From: Mesorhizobium sp. dw_380
GTDB lineage: Bacteria; Pseudomonadota; Alphaproteobacteria; Rhizobiales; Rhizobiaceae
Reading direction: 5' to 3'
DNA: 64,000 bases
Assembly: GCF_018588885.1 (NCBI RefSeq)
Contig: NZ_JAFFIW010000001.1
Location: 248,001 to 312,000, forward strand
The position numbers and the translations under genes were made by a program. Each line of letters starts with the position of its first letter. Position 1 is the first letter of the stretch. The notes below the pieces were generated by a model, which saw nothing but the letters and a program-made list of their open reading frames with translations, was not told where the DNA came from and made no database searches. Shown here one piece after another: positions 1-8,001 of this stretch.

Positions 1-1
1 C

Positions 2-748
2 GCCCACCGCGCCCATTCCTCGACGGAGGGGCTGGCACACCTTTTGCCGGCCTTCGCCGGCCGCACCATGCAGGCCGAACTCGAAGCGCTGGAGAAGGGC
101 CTGGGCGATCCGGTCCGTCCGGTCGTCGCCATTGTCGGCGGCGCAAAGGTCTCGACCAAGATCGACCTGTTGATGAACCTGGTGAAGAAGGTCGACGCGC
201 TGGTCATCGGCGGCGGCATGGCCAACACCTTCCTTGCCGCGCGCGGCACCAATGTCGGCAAGTCGCTGTGCGAGCATGATTTGGCCACGACCGCCAAGCA
301 GATCATGATCGAGGCGGCAGAGTCCGGCTGCGCCATCATCCTGCCCGTCGACGGCGTCGTCGCCAAGGAATTCAAGGCGGGTGCTGCCTGCGAGACCGTC
401 GCCATCTCGGATGTGCCGGCCGACGGCATGATCCTCGATGTCGGCGCAAAAACCGCGACCGCCGTCGGCGAATGGATCGACCGCGCCGCGACGCTGGTCT
501 GGAATGGCCCGCTCGGCGCCTTCGAGATCAAGCCGTTCGACCACGCCACGGTGGCAGCGGCCAAGCACGCGGCGGCACGCACCAAGGCCGGCAAGCTGGT
601 CTCCGTTGCCGGTGGCGGTGATACGGTGGCAGCCCTCAACCACGCCGGTGTCGCCGACGATTTCACCTATGTCTCGACCGCCGGTGGCGCCTTCCTGGAA
701 TGGATGGAAGGCAAGCCGCTGCCGGGCGTCGACGTTCTGAAGCGCTGA
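2..748 (+). CDS. pgk: Phosphoglycerate kinase, 3' part (runs off the left edge)
   Basis: Phosphoglycerate kinase transfers the acyl phosphate of 1,3-bisphosphoglycerate to ADP in cytosolic glycolysis. The reading frame is open from base 2, and the residues before the first internal Met ([13 protein letters not shown]) match the PGK core, so the gene is cut by the window edge. Visible motifs are the hinge region with [13 protein letters not shown] and the C-terminal nucleotide-binding glycine signature [13 protein letters not shown]. It is followed about 120 bases later by class I aldolase on the same strand, a common glycolytic/gluconeogenic arrangement in Rhizobiales. The product is certain; the N-terminal substrate domain lies outside the window. 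Confidence 0.95.
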   Translation, partial: AHRAHSSTEGLAHLLPAFAGRTMQAELEALEKGLGDPVRPVVAIVGGAKVSTKIDLLMNLVKKVDALVIGGGMANTFLAARGTNVGKSLCEHDLATTAKQIMIEAAESGCAIILPVDGVVAKEFKAGAACETVAISDVPADGMILDVGAKTATAVGEWIDRAATLVWNGPLGAFEIKPFDHATVAAAKHAAARTKAGKLVSVAGGGDTVAALNHAGVADDFTYVSTAGGAFLEWMEGKPLPGVDVLKR

Positions 749-871
749 GGCGATCAACATAGAGCGAGCCATCACGGGCGCCTCTGACTTTCAATCGATT
801 CGAGCTTTCCGATGCCATTCCTTTGGCGGTAGACTTCCGTTAAGCGCGGAACGAACCCTTTCAGGAGAAGC

Positions 872-1900
872 ATGATGAGCGAACGTCTCGAAGACATTGC
901 CGCCGCGATCGTGGCCGACGGCAAGGGCCTGCTGGCCGCCGACGAAAGTTCCGGCACCATCAAGAAGCGCTTCGACGTCATCGGCGTCGAATCGACAGCC
1001 GACAGCCGCCGCGACTATCGCGAGATGATGTTCCGCGCCAAGGACGCGATGACCAAGTACATTTCCGGGGTCATCCTCTATGACGAGACGATCCGCCAGA
1101 AGGCCGCCGACGGCACGCCGCTGGTCGACATCATCAAGGCTTCAAACGCCATTCCCGGCATCAAGGTCGATGCCGGCGCCAAGCCTCTGGCCGGCTTTCC
1201 CGGCGACACCATCACCGAGGGTCTCGATGGGCTGCGCGAGAGGCTTGCCGACTACTACAAGCTTGGCGCCCGCTTCGCCAAATGGCGGGCGGTGATCGAC
1301 ATCAATACGGCCAAGGGCGTGCCGTCGGCCAATTCGATCAACTCGAACACCCATGCGCTCGCCCGCTATGCCGCACTTTGCCAGGAAGCCGGCATCGTGC
1401 CGATCGTCGAGCCGGAAGTGCTGATGGACGGCGCCCACGACATCGACACTTGCTACGAAATCTCCAAGGCAACGTTGATGCGCCTCTATGACGAGCTTTA
1501 CGCGGCGCGTGTCGTGCTCGAAGGCACGATCCTGAAGCCCAACATGGTCTTGTCGGGCAAGAAGTCGGGCACGGTGGACAGCCCCGAAGAGGTCGCCGAG
1601 AAGACCATAAAGCTGTTCCGCGAGACCGTGCCGACCGCGGTGCCGGGCATCGCCTTCCTCTCCGGCGGCCAGGAGGACGAGGAGGCGACCGCCAACCTCA
1701 ACGCCATCAACGCCATCGGTCCGCATCCGTGGAAGCTGACCTTCTCCTATGGTCGCGCGCTGCAAGCCGCCCCGCAGAAGGCATGGAGCGGCAAGGCATC
1801 GAACGTTGCCGCCGGCCAGGCCGCCTTCACCCACCGCGCCCACATGAACCATCTGGCGGCGCTGGGCAAATGGAAGCCGATCCTCGAACAGGCCGCCTGA
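872..1900 (+). CDS. fba: Class I fructose-bisphosphate aldolase
   Basis: This 342-residue protein interconverts fructose 1,6-bisphosphate and the two triose phosphates through a Schiff base. The N-terminal LAADESSGTIKKRF segment and the KPNMV motif with the probable Schiff-base lysine at residue 222 (in EGTILKPNM) are typical of the metal-independent class I family. Two adjacent ATG codons (872 and 875) follow a CAGGAGAAG ribosome binding site; either could be used. It lies downstream of pgk and is closed by a strong stem-loop terminator at 1925-1953. Length is normal for bacterial class I aldolases. Confidence 0.95.
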   Translation: MMSERLEDIAAAIVADGKGLLAADESSGTIKKRFDVIGVESTADSRRDYREMMFRAKDAMTKYISGVILYDETIRQKAADGTPLVDIIKASNAIPGIKVDAGAKPLAGFPGDTITEGLDGLRERLADYYKLGARFAKWRAVIDINTAKGVPSANSINSNTHALARYAALCQEAGIVPIVEPEVLMDGAHDIDTCYEISKATLMRLYDELYAARVVLEGTILKPNMVLSGKKSGTVDSPEEVAEKTIKLFRETVPTAVPGIAFLSGGQEDEEATANLNAINAIGPHPWKLTFSYGRALQAAPQKAWSGKASNVAAGQAAFTHRAHMNHLAALGKWKPILEQAA

Positions 1901-1924
1901 TTTTTATCTTTCTGTCCTCATTCA

Positions 1925-1953
1925 AACCCGGGCCGATGCGCCCGGGTTTTTGT
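1925..1953 (+). terminator. Rho-independent terminator after fba
   Basis: Perfect 10-bp arms aaacccgggc (1925-1934) and gcccgggttt (1941-1950) are separated by a 6-base loop and followed by T residues. It lies 25 bases after the aldolase stop codon. Confidence 0.85.
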
Positions 1954-2071
1954 TTGTGGCTGCCGGACTTGGGGCCGAGCCTCGCCGTTCTTATTTCCCC
2001 TGCAGCAAATCGGCAGCGATGTCGGTTCGTGCCCATCCCGAACGTCCTTGGGGTGCAGACAGGAGAAGTTC

Positions 2072-2812
2072 ATGCATCGCAACAAGGTTGTTTCACGCGA
2101 AGAATGGTTCCAGGCACACAAGGCACATCTCGCCCGCGAGAAGGAACTGACGCGGCTTCGCCAGCGCATCGCCGCCGAACGGCGTGAATTGCCCTGGTTG
2201 AAGATCAGGAAGGACTATGTCTTCGAGACCGAGCAGGGGCCGAAGAAACTGGCCGACCTGTTTGGCGCCAACAGCCAGCTGATCGTCTACCATTTCATGT
2301 TCGGGCCGGGCTGCGTCCATCATTGCGAGGGCTGCTCCTTCCTTGCCGACCATATTGACGGCGCCAACCTGCATCTGCGGCATCATGACGTGTCGCTGGT
2401 GGTGATCTCGCGCGCGCCGCTGGCCGAGCTTTTGCCCTACAAGCAGCGCATGGGCTGGAAATTCGACTGGGTGTCGTCCTATGCCTCGGATTTCAACTTC
2501 GACATGCAGGTCTCCTTCACCGACCGGCAGATCGCGGCCGGCGACACCACCTACAATTTCGAGACCCGTCCCCGGACGTCGAAGGAGCTTCCCGGCACCA
2601 GCGTCTTCTACAAGGACGAAAACGGCGACATCTTTCTCACCTTCATGTCGCGCGCCCGCGGCGGCGAGGCGCAGATCGGCGCTTACGACTATCTCGACAT
2701 GACGCCGAAAGGCCGTAACGAGACCGGCCCCTATCACGGGCTGATGGACTGGGTGCGGCTGCATGACGAATATCAGGACAACCAGGCCGGCAAGGCCAAC
2801 TGCTGCGACTGA
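2072..2812 (+). CDS. DUF899 family thioredoxin-like protein
   Basis: This 246-residue protein resembles the DUF899 family of predicted thioredoxin-fold dithiol oxidoreductases. The centre carries the family block MFGPGCVHHCEGCSFLADHIDG, whose three cysteines are the likely redox centre, followed by a region with aromatic family residues (KFDWVSSYASDFNFDM) and a C-terminal YDYLDMTPKGRNE block. The ATG at 2072 is chosen because CAGGAGAAG lies just upstream; a TTG 24 bases earlier in the same frame lacks such a site. No signal peptide is visible, so it is probably cytoplasmic. The family has no well-established substrate, so the exact reaction is unknown. Confidence 0.85.
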   Translation: MHRNKVVSREEWFQAHKAHLAREKELTRLRQRIAAERRELPWLKIRKDYVFETEQGPKKLADLFGANSQLIVYHFMFGPGCVHHCEGCSFLADHIDGANLHLRHHDVSLVVISRAPLAELLPYKQRMGWKFDWVSSYASDFNFDMQVSFTDRQIAAGDTTYNFETRPRTSKELPGTSVFYKDENGDIFLTFMSRARGGEAQIGAYDYLDMTPKGRNETGPYHGLMDWVRLHDEYQDNQAGKANCCD

Positions 2813-2873
2813 AAGCGTTCACCTCGGCCGAAACATGCGCTAAGGCTGCCGCTGATCGTTAAACGGTATCGCC

Positions 2874-3587
2874 ATGCGCTTCCCGGCCGTTCTCACCTGG
2901 TTCGCCTTCCCCGTCTATGTCTGGCAAGGATTGGGCGTGCGCCGCCGCACCTCGCGCATGCTGCCGGCGCAGGGACCGGTCATGCATGAGATATCGGGCG
3001 AAGCGCCTGATATCTCGCTGCTGGTGCTGGGCGACTCCTCGGCCGCCTCGGTCGGCATCGGCAATTCCGAAAACGGCCTGGCCGCGCAACTCGCCGTGCT
3101 GATCTCCCAGTGCACCGGCCGCGCGGTGCGCTGGCGCGCCGCCGGCTTCAATTCGGCGACATCGGGCCAGATCCGCGACCATGTCCTGCCCAATCTGTCG
3201 GCTGATCCGTGGACGCATATCGTGCTCGCCATCGGCACCAACGACACCAAGAATTTTCATTCCGTGCCGCGCTTCAAGAAGGAGTTCGGCGGCCTGCTTT
3301 ATGCGCTGCGCGCCAAATGGCCGGAGGCGCGCGTGGTGTGGTCACCGGTGCTGGAATTCACGCGCGCGCCGGCCATGCCGCCGCTGCTTGGCAAGATCCT
3401 CGAAATCCGCGCCACCGCAATGAACCGGATGGGCGAACGTCTCTGCCTGGAACGCGGCGCGGTGCCCGCACCTCGCCTGCCGATCACCAACCCCGAGGCC
3501 GGTTTTGCCTCCGACGGATTCCATGCCTCGGAAGCCGGCTATCGCGCCTGGGCGGAACATCTCGTCGGCCCGGTGCTTGCCGGCTGA
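2874..3587 (+). CDS. SGNH/GDSL-type hydrolase
   Basis: This 237-residue protein has the SGNH hydrolase blocks in order: LVLGDSSAASVG (nucleophile Ser of GDS), a Gly/Asn region including NSATSGQIRD, AIGTNDTKN (block III Asn), and SDGFHASEAGY (catalytic Asp and His, DxxH spacing). The fold fits an esterase or acyl hydrolase. The N-terminus has a short hydrophobic stretch (LTWFAFPVYVWQGLGV) that could be a membrane anchor or an uncleaved signal. The substrate cannot be told from sequence. Confidence 0.85.
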   Translation: MRFPAVLTWFAFPVYVWQGLGVRRRTSRMLPAQGPVMHEISGEAPDISLLVLGDSSAASVGIGNSENGLAAQLAVLISQCTGRAVRWRAAGFNSATSGQIRDHVLPNLSADPWTHIVLAIGTNDTKNFHSVPRFKKEFGGLLYALRAKWPEARVVWSPVLEFTRAPAMPPLLGKILEIRATAMNRMGERLCLERGAVPAPRLPITNPEAGFASDGFHASEAGYRAWAEHLVGPVLAG

Positions 3588-3611
3588 ACACCGACCGCGC
3601 CGTTTGGGCAG

Positions 3612-3773
3612 CTATGTCAAATGGCCGAGCACCGCAGCCAGCGAGATCGCCGCCATGGCCAGCAGTGCCAGCTTCCAGAAATCGGCGCGGCGCTTCAGTC
3701 CGGGCCAGCCGAGCGGCTTGATCAGCTGGATGACCATGAAACCGACGATGACAAGGGCGAGGAGTTTCGTCAT
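3612..3773 (-). CDS. Small two-helix membrane protein (53 aa)
   Basis: A 53-codon frame on the minus strand encodes two hydrophobic segments: residues about 3-20 (KLLALVIVGFMVIQLIKP) and 34-50 (LALLAMAAISLAAVLG), joined by a basic PGLKRRADFW loop. An AAAGGCGG ribosome binding site precedes the ATG. It sits between the SGNH hydrolase and the VOC dioxygenase. The hydrophobic pattern and the ribosome binding site argue that it is real. I do not recognise the family and can assign no function. Confidence 0.6.
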   Translation of the reverse strand: MTKLLALVIVGFMVIQLIKPLGWPGLKRRADFWKLALLAMAAISLAAVLGHLT

Positions 3774-3837
3774 GCCGCCTTTGATCAGCAACGCGGCTGG
3801 CTGTCAAAGCGCGTTGTGCCGTCTATGGGAAAGAACA

Positions 3838-3864
3838 GGCGCCACGATCCCGGGACATGGCGCC
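3838..3864. terminator. Hairpin downstream of the VOC gene
   Basis: Arms ggcgcca (3838-3844) and tggcgcc (3858-3864) enclose a tcccggga palindrome. The hairpin lies just past the 3' end of the minus-strand VOC gene. The T run (gcttttt) is on the plus side, so its direction as a terminator is unclear. Confidence 0.4.
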
Positions 3865-3884
3865 CGCTTTTTGTACAGAGCGGT

Positions 3885-4838
3885 CTACTTCAGAGGCTTG
3901 AGACCCGCCTCGATCGAAGCGCGCTTCGGTTCAAGGAAAGGCGGCAAGGCAAGGCTCTCGCCCAACGTCTCCAGCGGCTCATCGGCGGTGAACCCCGGTC
4001 CGTCGGTGGCGATCTCGAACAGGATGCCGTTCGGCTCGCGGAAATAGAGCGAGCGGAAGTAATAGCGCTCGACCTCGCCGCTCGACGGCAGGCGGAATTC
4101 GGCCAGGCGTGCGGTCCATTGATGCAGCGTTTCCTGGTCCGGCGCCCTGAAGGCGACGTGGTGAACTGCACCGGCGCCTTGCCTTGCGGGTGCCAGCCCG
4201 GGCTGCACGGCAACATGAAGCTCCGCCGCCGGCCCGCCTTCGCCCATTTCGAAGACATGAACCTCGCCCTCGCCGTCCGGCGAGGCATAGTCGCGGACCT
4301 TGCGCATGTTCATCACCCTGGTCAGCACCGCCTCGGTGTTGGTGATGTCGGGGACACTGATGACGATCGGTCCGAGCCCGCGGATCTGGTGCTCGGCCGG
4401 CACCGGGCTTTGCGCCCAGGGATGGCTGCCGCCTTTGCCGCCATCGCTGACCAGCCGCAGGCGCTGGCCCTCGGGATCCTCGAAATCCAGGCAGGGGTAG
4501 CCGCCGATATCGGCAATCTCTCCTGCCACGATGTTTTCATCGGCCAGGTGCTGCTTCCACCAGGCAAGGCTCTCCTGGCTGCCGACCCTGAGGCTGGTCC
4601 GCGCGATGCTGTTTGTGCCGCGCCGTTCCCGGCCAACCGGCCAGTCGAAGAAGGTGAGATCGGTGCCCGGCGTTGCCTCGCCGTCGGCATAGAAGAGATG
4701 GTAGGCCGAGGTATCGTCCTGGTTCACCGTCTTCTTGACCAGCCGCAAGCCGAGCACCTTCGTGTAGAAGTGAAGATTGCCGGGCGCATTGGCGGTGATG
4801 GCGGTCAGATGGTGGATTCCTGTCAGTTGCAGGCTCAT
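3885..4838 (-). CDS. VOC-family ring-cleaving dioxygenase (glyoxalase-fold)
   Basis: This 317-residue protein has two vicinal-oxygen-chelate halves. The first begins [32 protein letters not shown], and the second contains [21 protein letters not shown] and [20 protein letters not shown]. Histidines (HH at 9-10 and HH in the second half) and the [10 protein letters not shown] glutamate are in the positions of the metal ligands. The family includes Fe(II) hydroquinone dioxygenases (MhqO/PcpA-like) usually annotated as ring-cleaving dioxygenase. The substrate is not determinable. The gene stands alone on the minus strand. Confidence 0.85.
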   Translation of the reverse strand: MSLQLTGIHHLTAITANAPGNLHFYTKVLGLRLVKKTVNQDDTSAYHLFYADGEATPGTDLTFFDWPVGRERRGTNSIARTSLRVGSQESLAWWKQHLADENIVAGEIADIGGYPCLDFEDPEGQRLRLVSDGGKGGSHPWAQSPVPAEHQIRGLGPIVISVPDITNTEAVLTRVMNMRKVRDYASPDGEGEVHVFEMGEGGPAAELHVAVQPGLAPARQGAGAVHHVAFRAPDQETLHQWTARLAEFRLPSSGEVERYYFRSLYFREPNGILFEIATDGPGFTADEPLETLGESLALPPFLEPKRASIEAGLKPLK

Positions 4839-5080
4839 GGTCGTCTCCCTGTTTTTGGGGAAGAATTTTCTCCTTTCATATCAGAACTCCGGTCATGTCG
4901 CTGAAGGCCGCTTAATCCGACAGTCCGTCACCGCCGAGTGAACAGCAACATAACAATTGGTACTCTGCTGGTGAACAGCCGAGCGCCGCTGACCCGGCTT
5001 CGGCCACGCGTGACGGAGCGAAAACGAAGCTTTCCCCAAGGGATCTGCATCAATCGAAACAAACGTCCAGCGCCCTGCCA
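4839..5080. other. Intergenic region between divergent VOC and DUF1127-like genes
   Basis: Roughly 240 bases that must hold the divergent promoters of the VOC gene and the small gene at 5149. I see no convincing coding frame, repeat or RNA gene here. The only clear element is the palindromic operator that begins at 5081. Confidence 0.4.
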
Positions 5081-5108
5081 CCCTCCTGACAGACTGCTGT
5101 CAGGAGGG
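5081..5108. promoter_or_regulatory. Palindromic operator copy 1 (probable YafY/WYL regulator site)
   Basis: Perfect 12-bp arms ccctcctgacag (5081-5092) and ctgtcaggaggg (5097-5108) are separated by 4 bases, about 40 bases before the DUF1127-like gene. Almost the same palindrome recurs at 5987-6014 before the gene at 6062. The nearby YafY-family regulator at 6539 is the obvious candidate protein; this pairing is inferred. Confidence 0.65.
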
Positions 5109-5148
5109 GTATGCGATACTGCCTCCAGTTAAAGAGAGGAGACTAGCC

Positions 5149-5316
5149 ATGAACGGTTTCACCATCCTGCGGGGCGTGCAGCATTATGTCGGCAAGGTTC
5201 GCACCATGCGCAACGAAATCCGCACACAGCGTTTCTTGAACTCGCTTCCCGCGGACATCCGCAAGGATATCGGCTGGCCGGATATGTATGCCGACCGTCG
5301 CCTTCGCGGCAATTGA
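5149..5316 (+). CDS. Small DUF1127-like protein (55 aa)
   Basis: A 55-codon frame starts at an ATG behind GAGAGGAGAC. Its C-terminal half (LNSLPADIRKDIGWPDMYADRR) resembles the DUF1127 module, in which a leucine-rich stretch is followed by a D-I-G-W/I motif. These short basic proteins are found throughout alphaproteobacteria, and some have been linked to RNA binding. It is immediately downstream of palindromic operator copy 1 and overlaps the start of an upstream extension of the DJ-1-like frame. Regulation by the YafY-family protein at 6539 is inferred. Confidence 0.65.
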   Translation: MNGFTILRGVQHYVGKVRTMRNEIRTQRFLNSLPADIRKDIGWPDMYADRRLRGN

Positions 5317-5370
5317 GAAGAATTTTTCGACATCGCGGCTTGGACACGGACGTCTGAACGCCCAGATATC

Positions 5371-5416
5371 AACGCAGTTGCCCAAAGGTGACCCGGTTTG
5401 GGGGCACGACATGCAT
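5371..5416 (+). repeat. Degenerate copy of the atgcatgtc...gacatgcat palindromic repeat
   Basis: The segment keeps the right terminus cacgacatgcat and the central ggtgaccc/ggtttggggg spacing, but the left terminus is decayed. A complete copy lies at 6469-6516. The right end of this copy supplies the ATG used by, or fused to, the DJ-1-like gene. Confidence 0.55.
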
Positions 5417-5995
5417 GAACACAACGTCCGACGCGCAAGGGATGGTTTTGCCGACTGGGAATATGGTCTGCTTGCAGCCTCGGCGGTCGAATGGTTCGGC
5501 GCTCGCGCCGTGTCGCTGACGCCCGAAGGCAAGCCGGTGACCGGAATCAGCGGTTTTCAGCTGACCCCCGACCGCTCGGCCGGCGTTGATGAGAATGCTG
5601 ACCTCGATGCCGTCGCCGTGATCGGTTCCGATCAGTGGGCGGGCGAAGCGCCGCCGGATGTCGCCGAACTGCTCAATGCCGTTGCAGCGCGTGGCGGCGT
5701 GGTGGGCGGTATCTGCGCCGGCACGCTGGCGCTGGCCCGGGCCGGCATGTTCGAGAAAGCCAAACATACCAGCAATGGCCGTGATTGGATCAACGGCCAT
5801 GAAGCCGGCTATGCCGGTGATCTGAACTATCAGGACGTGCCGCACGCCGTGGCCGACGGCAAGATCGTTTCCGCGCCGGGTTCGGCGCCCGGCACTTTCA
5901 CCCTCGCCTTTCTGAAGACGCTCTACCCCGAAAGAAGCAGCGATCTCGCGCAAATGCGAACGCTGTTCGCCCGGGAATATGCTGAAGCCTCCTGA
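5411..5995 (+). CDS. DJ-1/PfpI (class I glutamine amidotransferase-like) family protein
   Basis: From DGFADWEYGLLAASAVEWFG onward this is a clear DJ-1/PfpI-fold protein. It has the nucleophile elbow GGICAGTLALARAG with its cysteine, and the ISAP-like closing segment KIVSAPGSAPGTFTLAFL. Relatives include chaperone/deglycase and ThiJ-like proteins; no specific reaction can be assigned. The frame stays open upstream to an ATG at 5288 inside the preceding gene. The ATG at 5411 lies in the end of a palindromic repeat, and the usual hydrophobic first strand before DGFADWE is absent (MHEHNVRRAR instead), so the 5' end may have been rebuilt or damaged. The stop codon lies inside operator copy 2. Confidence 0.7.
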   Translation: MHEHNVRRARDGFADWEYGLLAASAVEWFGARAVSLTPEGKPVTGISGFQLTPDRSAGVDENADLDAVAVIGSDQWAGEAPPDVAELLNAVAARGGVVGGICAGTLALARAGMFEKAKHTSNGRDWINGHEAGYAGDLNYQDVPHAVADGKIVSAPGSAPGTFTLAFLKTLYPERSSDLAQMRTLFAREYAEAS

Positions 5996-6014
5996 CACTA
6001 TGCTGTCAGGAGGC
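5987..6014. promoter_or_regulatory. Palindromic operator copy 2 (probable YafY/WYL regulator site)
   Basis: Perfect 11-bp arms gcctcctgaca (5987-5997) and tgtcaggaggc (6004-6014) flank a 6-base spacer. It is the same palindrome core as at 5081-5108. It overlaps the stop codon of the DJ-1-like gene and lies 48 bases before the gene at 6062. Confidence 0.65.
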
Positions 6015-6061
6015 ACGTGCGATGGTGGGATAATGCGCATGGCCGGCCGAGAGGACGATCG

Positions 6062-6469
6062 ATGAAAAGCTGGAACGACAGGCTGAACACGCCTGGCATC
6101 AACGGCGTGAAACCAACGCCGCGTTCGATGGGGGACGTCATCGAAGGCCAGCCGATGCTGGTGCCGACGGCGCGGCAGGTCGACGATTTCATCCGCTCGA
6201 TTCCCGAAGGCGTCGAAATGGACGTCCGCGCGCTGCGCACGGCGCTTGCCGTCGAACATGGCGCCGAAGTGACATGTCCGGTCACCATAGGCTATCATCT
6301 GCGCACCGTTGCCGAGGCCGCTAATGAAGACCTCGGGCGCGGCATGACGCTGGGCGACATCGCGCCCTTCTGGCGCGTGCTCGATGCGAAGACGCCGACA
6401 ACGAGTAAACTGTCCTTCGGCGCGGAGTTCGTCGCCGCGCAGCGCAAGCGCGAAGGGCTGAGACCATAA
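6062..6469 (+). CDS. Conserved hypothetical protein (135 aa)
   Basis: The ATG at 6062 follows GAGAGGACGATCG; a longer in-frame extension to 6017 has no comparable site. The protein starts MKSWNDRLNTPG, with a central PEGVEMDVRALRTALAVEHGAEVTCPVTIGYHLRTVAEAA block and a C-terminal PFWRVLDAK segment. It has no signal peptide or membrane helix. The CPVTIGYHLR and WRV patterns are loosely reminiscent of DNA-binding alkyltransferase-like proteins, but I cannot confirm that family. It sits between palindromic operator copy 2 and the YafY-type regulator gene, so it is probably that regulator's target. Function unknown. Confidence 0.75.
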   Translation: MKSWNDRLNTPGINGVKPTPRSMGDVIEGQPMLVPTARQVDDFIRSIPEGVEMDVRALRTALAVEHGAEVTCPVTIGYHLRTVAEAANEDLGRGMTLGDIAPFWRVLDAKTPTTSKLSFGAEFVAAQRKREGLRP

Positions 6470-6516
6470 TGCATGTCATCTGGAAGTGGGTCCGGTCCGG
6501 GAGCCACGACATGCAT
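6469..6516 (+). repeat. 48-bp palindromic repeat (atgcatgtc...gacatgcat)
   Basis: Nine-base perfect terminal inverted repeats, atgcatgtc (6469-6477) and gacatgcat (6508-6516), flank a core with further dyad symmetry (gtccggtccggg). It is of the type commonly scattered between rhizobial genes. It fills the space between the stop codon of the preceding gene and the YafY-type regulator gene. Confidence 0.75.
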
Positions 6517-6538
6517 AAAAACACTGGGGAAGCAAACG

Positions 6539-7258
6539 ATGCGGCGCGCCGACAGGCTCTTTCAAATCGTGCAGCATCTGCGTGGTGGCCGTCTGGTCAC
6601 CGCGCAGAAGCTTGGCACGTGGCTCGAGGTTTCCGAGCGAACGATCTATCGCGACATAGCCGACCTGCAGTCGACCGGGGTGCCGATCGACGGCGAGGCT
6701 GGCGTTGGTTACATGATGAGGGAGGGTTTCGACCTTCCGCCGCTGATGTTCACGCGTGACGAGATCGTGGCGCTGGTTGCAGGCGCGCGCATGGTGCGCG
6801 CCTTTGGCGGCGCCGCCATGGCGCGTGCCGCCGACGAAGCGCTGGTCAAGATCGGCGCCGTGCTGCCCGATGCCGAAAAGGACCGCATCGCCCGCACCGA
6901 GATCCACACGCCGATGTGGGTGGTCAGCGACGCCGCCCGCGAGGCGATCGACCTGATCGAGCGCGCGGTGGAAAAGCGCCAGGTCTTGACCATTGACTAC
7001 TCGGACGAGGCCGGGCGGGGCACCGCGCGCGACATCAGGCCGCTCGGCCTGTGGTTCTGGGGCAAGGTGTGGACGCTGGTGGCCTGGTGCGAGATGCGCG
7101 ATGACTTCCGCGCCTTCCGCATCGACCGCATAGCCTCGGTGGTGATCGCCGGCCGCATCTTCAAACCGGAGCGCGGCAAGCAGCTTGCCGACTTCTACCG
7201 CGCCGTGGAGCGCAGCGAGGACTACGGCATGGCGCCGGATCGCGCGGCGCGAAGCTGA
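6539..7258 (+). CDS. YafY-family transcriptional regulator (HTH_11 + WYL)
   Basis: This 239-residue regulator has an N-terminal helix-turn-helix (MRRADRLFQIVQHLRGGRLVTAQKLGTWLEVSERTIYRDIADLQSTGVPIDGE) of the HTH_11/DeoR-like type. A C-terminal WYL domain follows (ALTIDY-type strand VLTIDYSDEAG, then RDIRPLGLWFWGKVWTLVAWCEMRDDFRAFRIDRI). WYL proteins bind ligands and repress or activate nearby genes. The start at 6539 is preferred because upstream in-frame codons come from the palindromic repeat. Two matched palindromes at 5081 and 5987 are likely targets. A stem-loop terminator follows at 7262. Confidence 0.88.
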   Translation: MRRADRLFQIVQHLRGGRLVTAQKLGTWLEVSERTIYRDIADLQSTGVPIDGEAGVGYMMREGFDLPPLMFTRDEIVALVAGARMVRAFGGAAMARAADEALVKIGAVLPDAEKDRIARTEIHTPMWVVSDAAREAIDLIERAVEKRQVLTIDYSDEAGRGTARDIRPLGLWFWGKVWTLVAWCEMRDDFRAFRIDRIASVVIAGRIFKPERGKQLADFYRAVERSEDYGMAPDRAARS

Positions 7259-7261
7259 CAA

Positions 7262-7286
7262 AAAAGCCCGCGCGAAGCGGGCTTTT
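7262..7286. terminator. Bidirectional terminator between convergent genes
   Basis: Arms aaaagcccgc (7262-7271) and gcgggctttt (7277-7286) with a 5-base loop and flanking A/T runs on both sides. It separates the plus-strand YafY-type gene from the minus-strand trcR-like gene. Confidence 0.85.
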
Positions 7287-7305
7287 CGTTGTCATTTTGC
7301 CGCGC

Positions 7306-8001
7306 TCATTCCTCGTCGTCGGAATCCTTGTCCTTGGACTTCAGCGCCGAGAGCTTGGCGAACACCGCGTTGGCGTCGAGTTCTGCATCCTCGTCCTTCG
7401 GCTTTTCGGGAGCCGGCACCAGCCGCTCGGTCAGGGCGGCCGGCAGCAGCGTGTCACCGACCGGCTGCGCCTGTTCGCGGCCGCGCGAGGCGCGGTTGAC
7501 TTCCATGTCGAGGTCGATCTGCGAGGCGAGACCCAGCGTCACCGGATCCATCGGCTGCAGATTGGCGGAGTTCCAGTGCTTGCGTTCGCGGATCTGCTCG
7601 ATCGTCGACTTGGTGGTGCCGACGAGACGCGAAATCTGCGCGTCCTTGAGCTCGGGATGGTTGCGCACCAGCCACAGGATGGCGTTCGGCCGGTCCTGAC
7701 GCTTCGACAGCGGCGTATAGCGCGGACCCTTGCGCTTGGATTCCGGCACCCGAACCTTGGGGTCGGAAAGCTTCAGGCGCTGGTTCGGGTCCTTCTCGGC
7801 GCGGGCGATCTCGTCGCGGGTCAGCTGGCCGGTCATGATCGGATCCATGCCCTTGATGCCTTGCGCCGATTCGCCGTCGGCGATTGCCTTGACCTCGAGC
7901 GGATGCAGCCCGCAGAACTGCGCGATCTGCTCGAAGGAGAGCGCGGTGTTGTCGACCAGCCAGACGGCGGTCGCCTTGGGCATCAGCAGCGTATTGGCCA
8001 T
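7306..8001 (-). CDS. trcR: TrcR-family (DUF1013) cell cycle transcriptional regulator
   Basis: This 231-residue protein matches the DUF1013/TrcR family, which is nearly confined to alphaproteobacteria. It opens MANTLLMPKATAVWLVDNTALSFEQIAQFCGLHPLEVKAIADGE with an HTH-like segment, and has a second HTH-like block (DAQISRLVGTTKSTIEQIRERKHW). The C-terminal tail is acidic and lysine-rich (KSKDKDSDDEE). The start at 8001 has AGAAGGA upstream; a longer frame upstream is unsupported. The family is described as cell-cycle linked. It is a single-gene unit ending in a shared terminator. Confidence 0.88.
   Translation of the reverse strand: MANTLLMPKATAVWLVDNTALSFEQIAQFCGLHPLEVKAIADGESAQGIKGMDPIMTGQLTRDEIARAEKDPNQRLKLSDPKVRVPESKRKGPRYTPLSKRQDRPNAILWLVRNHPELKDAQISRLVGTTKSTIEQIRERKHWNSANLQPMDPVTLGLASQIDLDMEVNRASRGREQAQPVGDTLLPAALTERLVPAPEKPKDEDAELDANAVFAKLSALKSKDKDSDDEE

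Noticed and set aside
3621..4904. A 427-codon plus-strand frame across the VOC gene
   Set aside because: It is antisense to a recognised two-domain VOC protein and has no family-like sequence.
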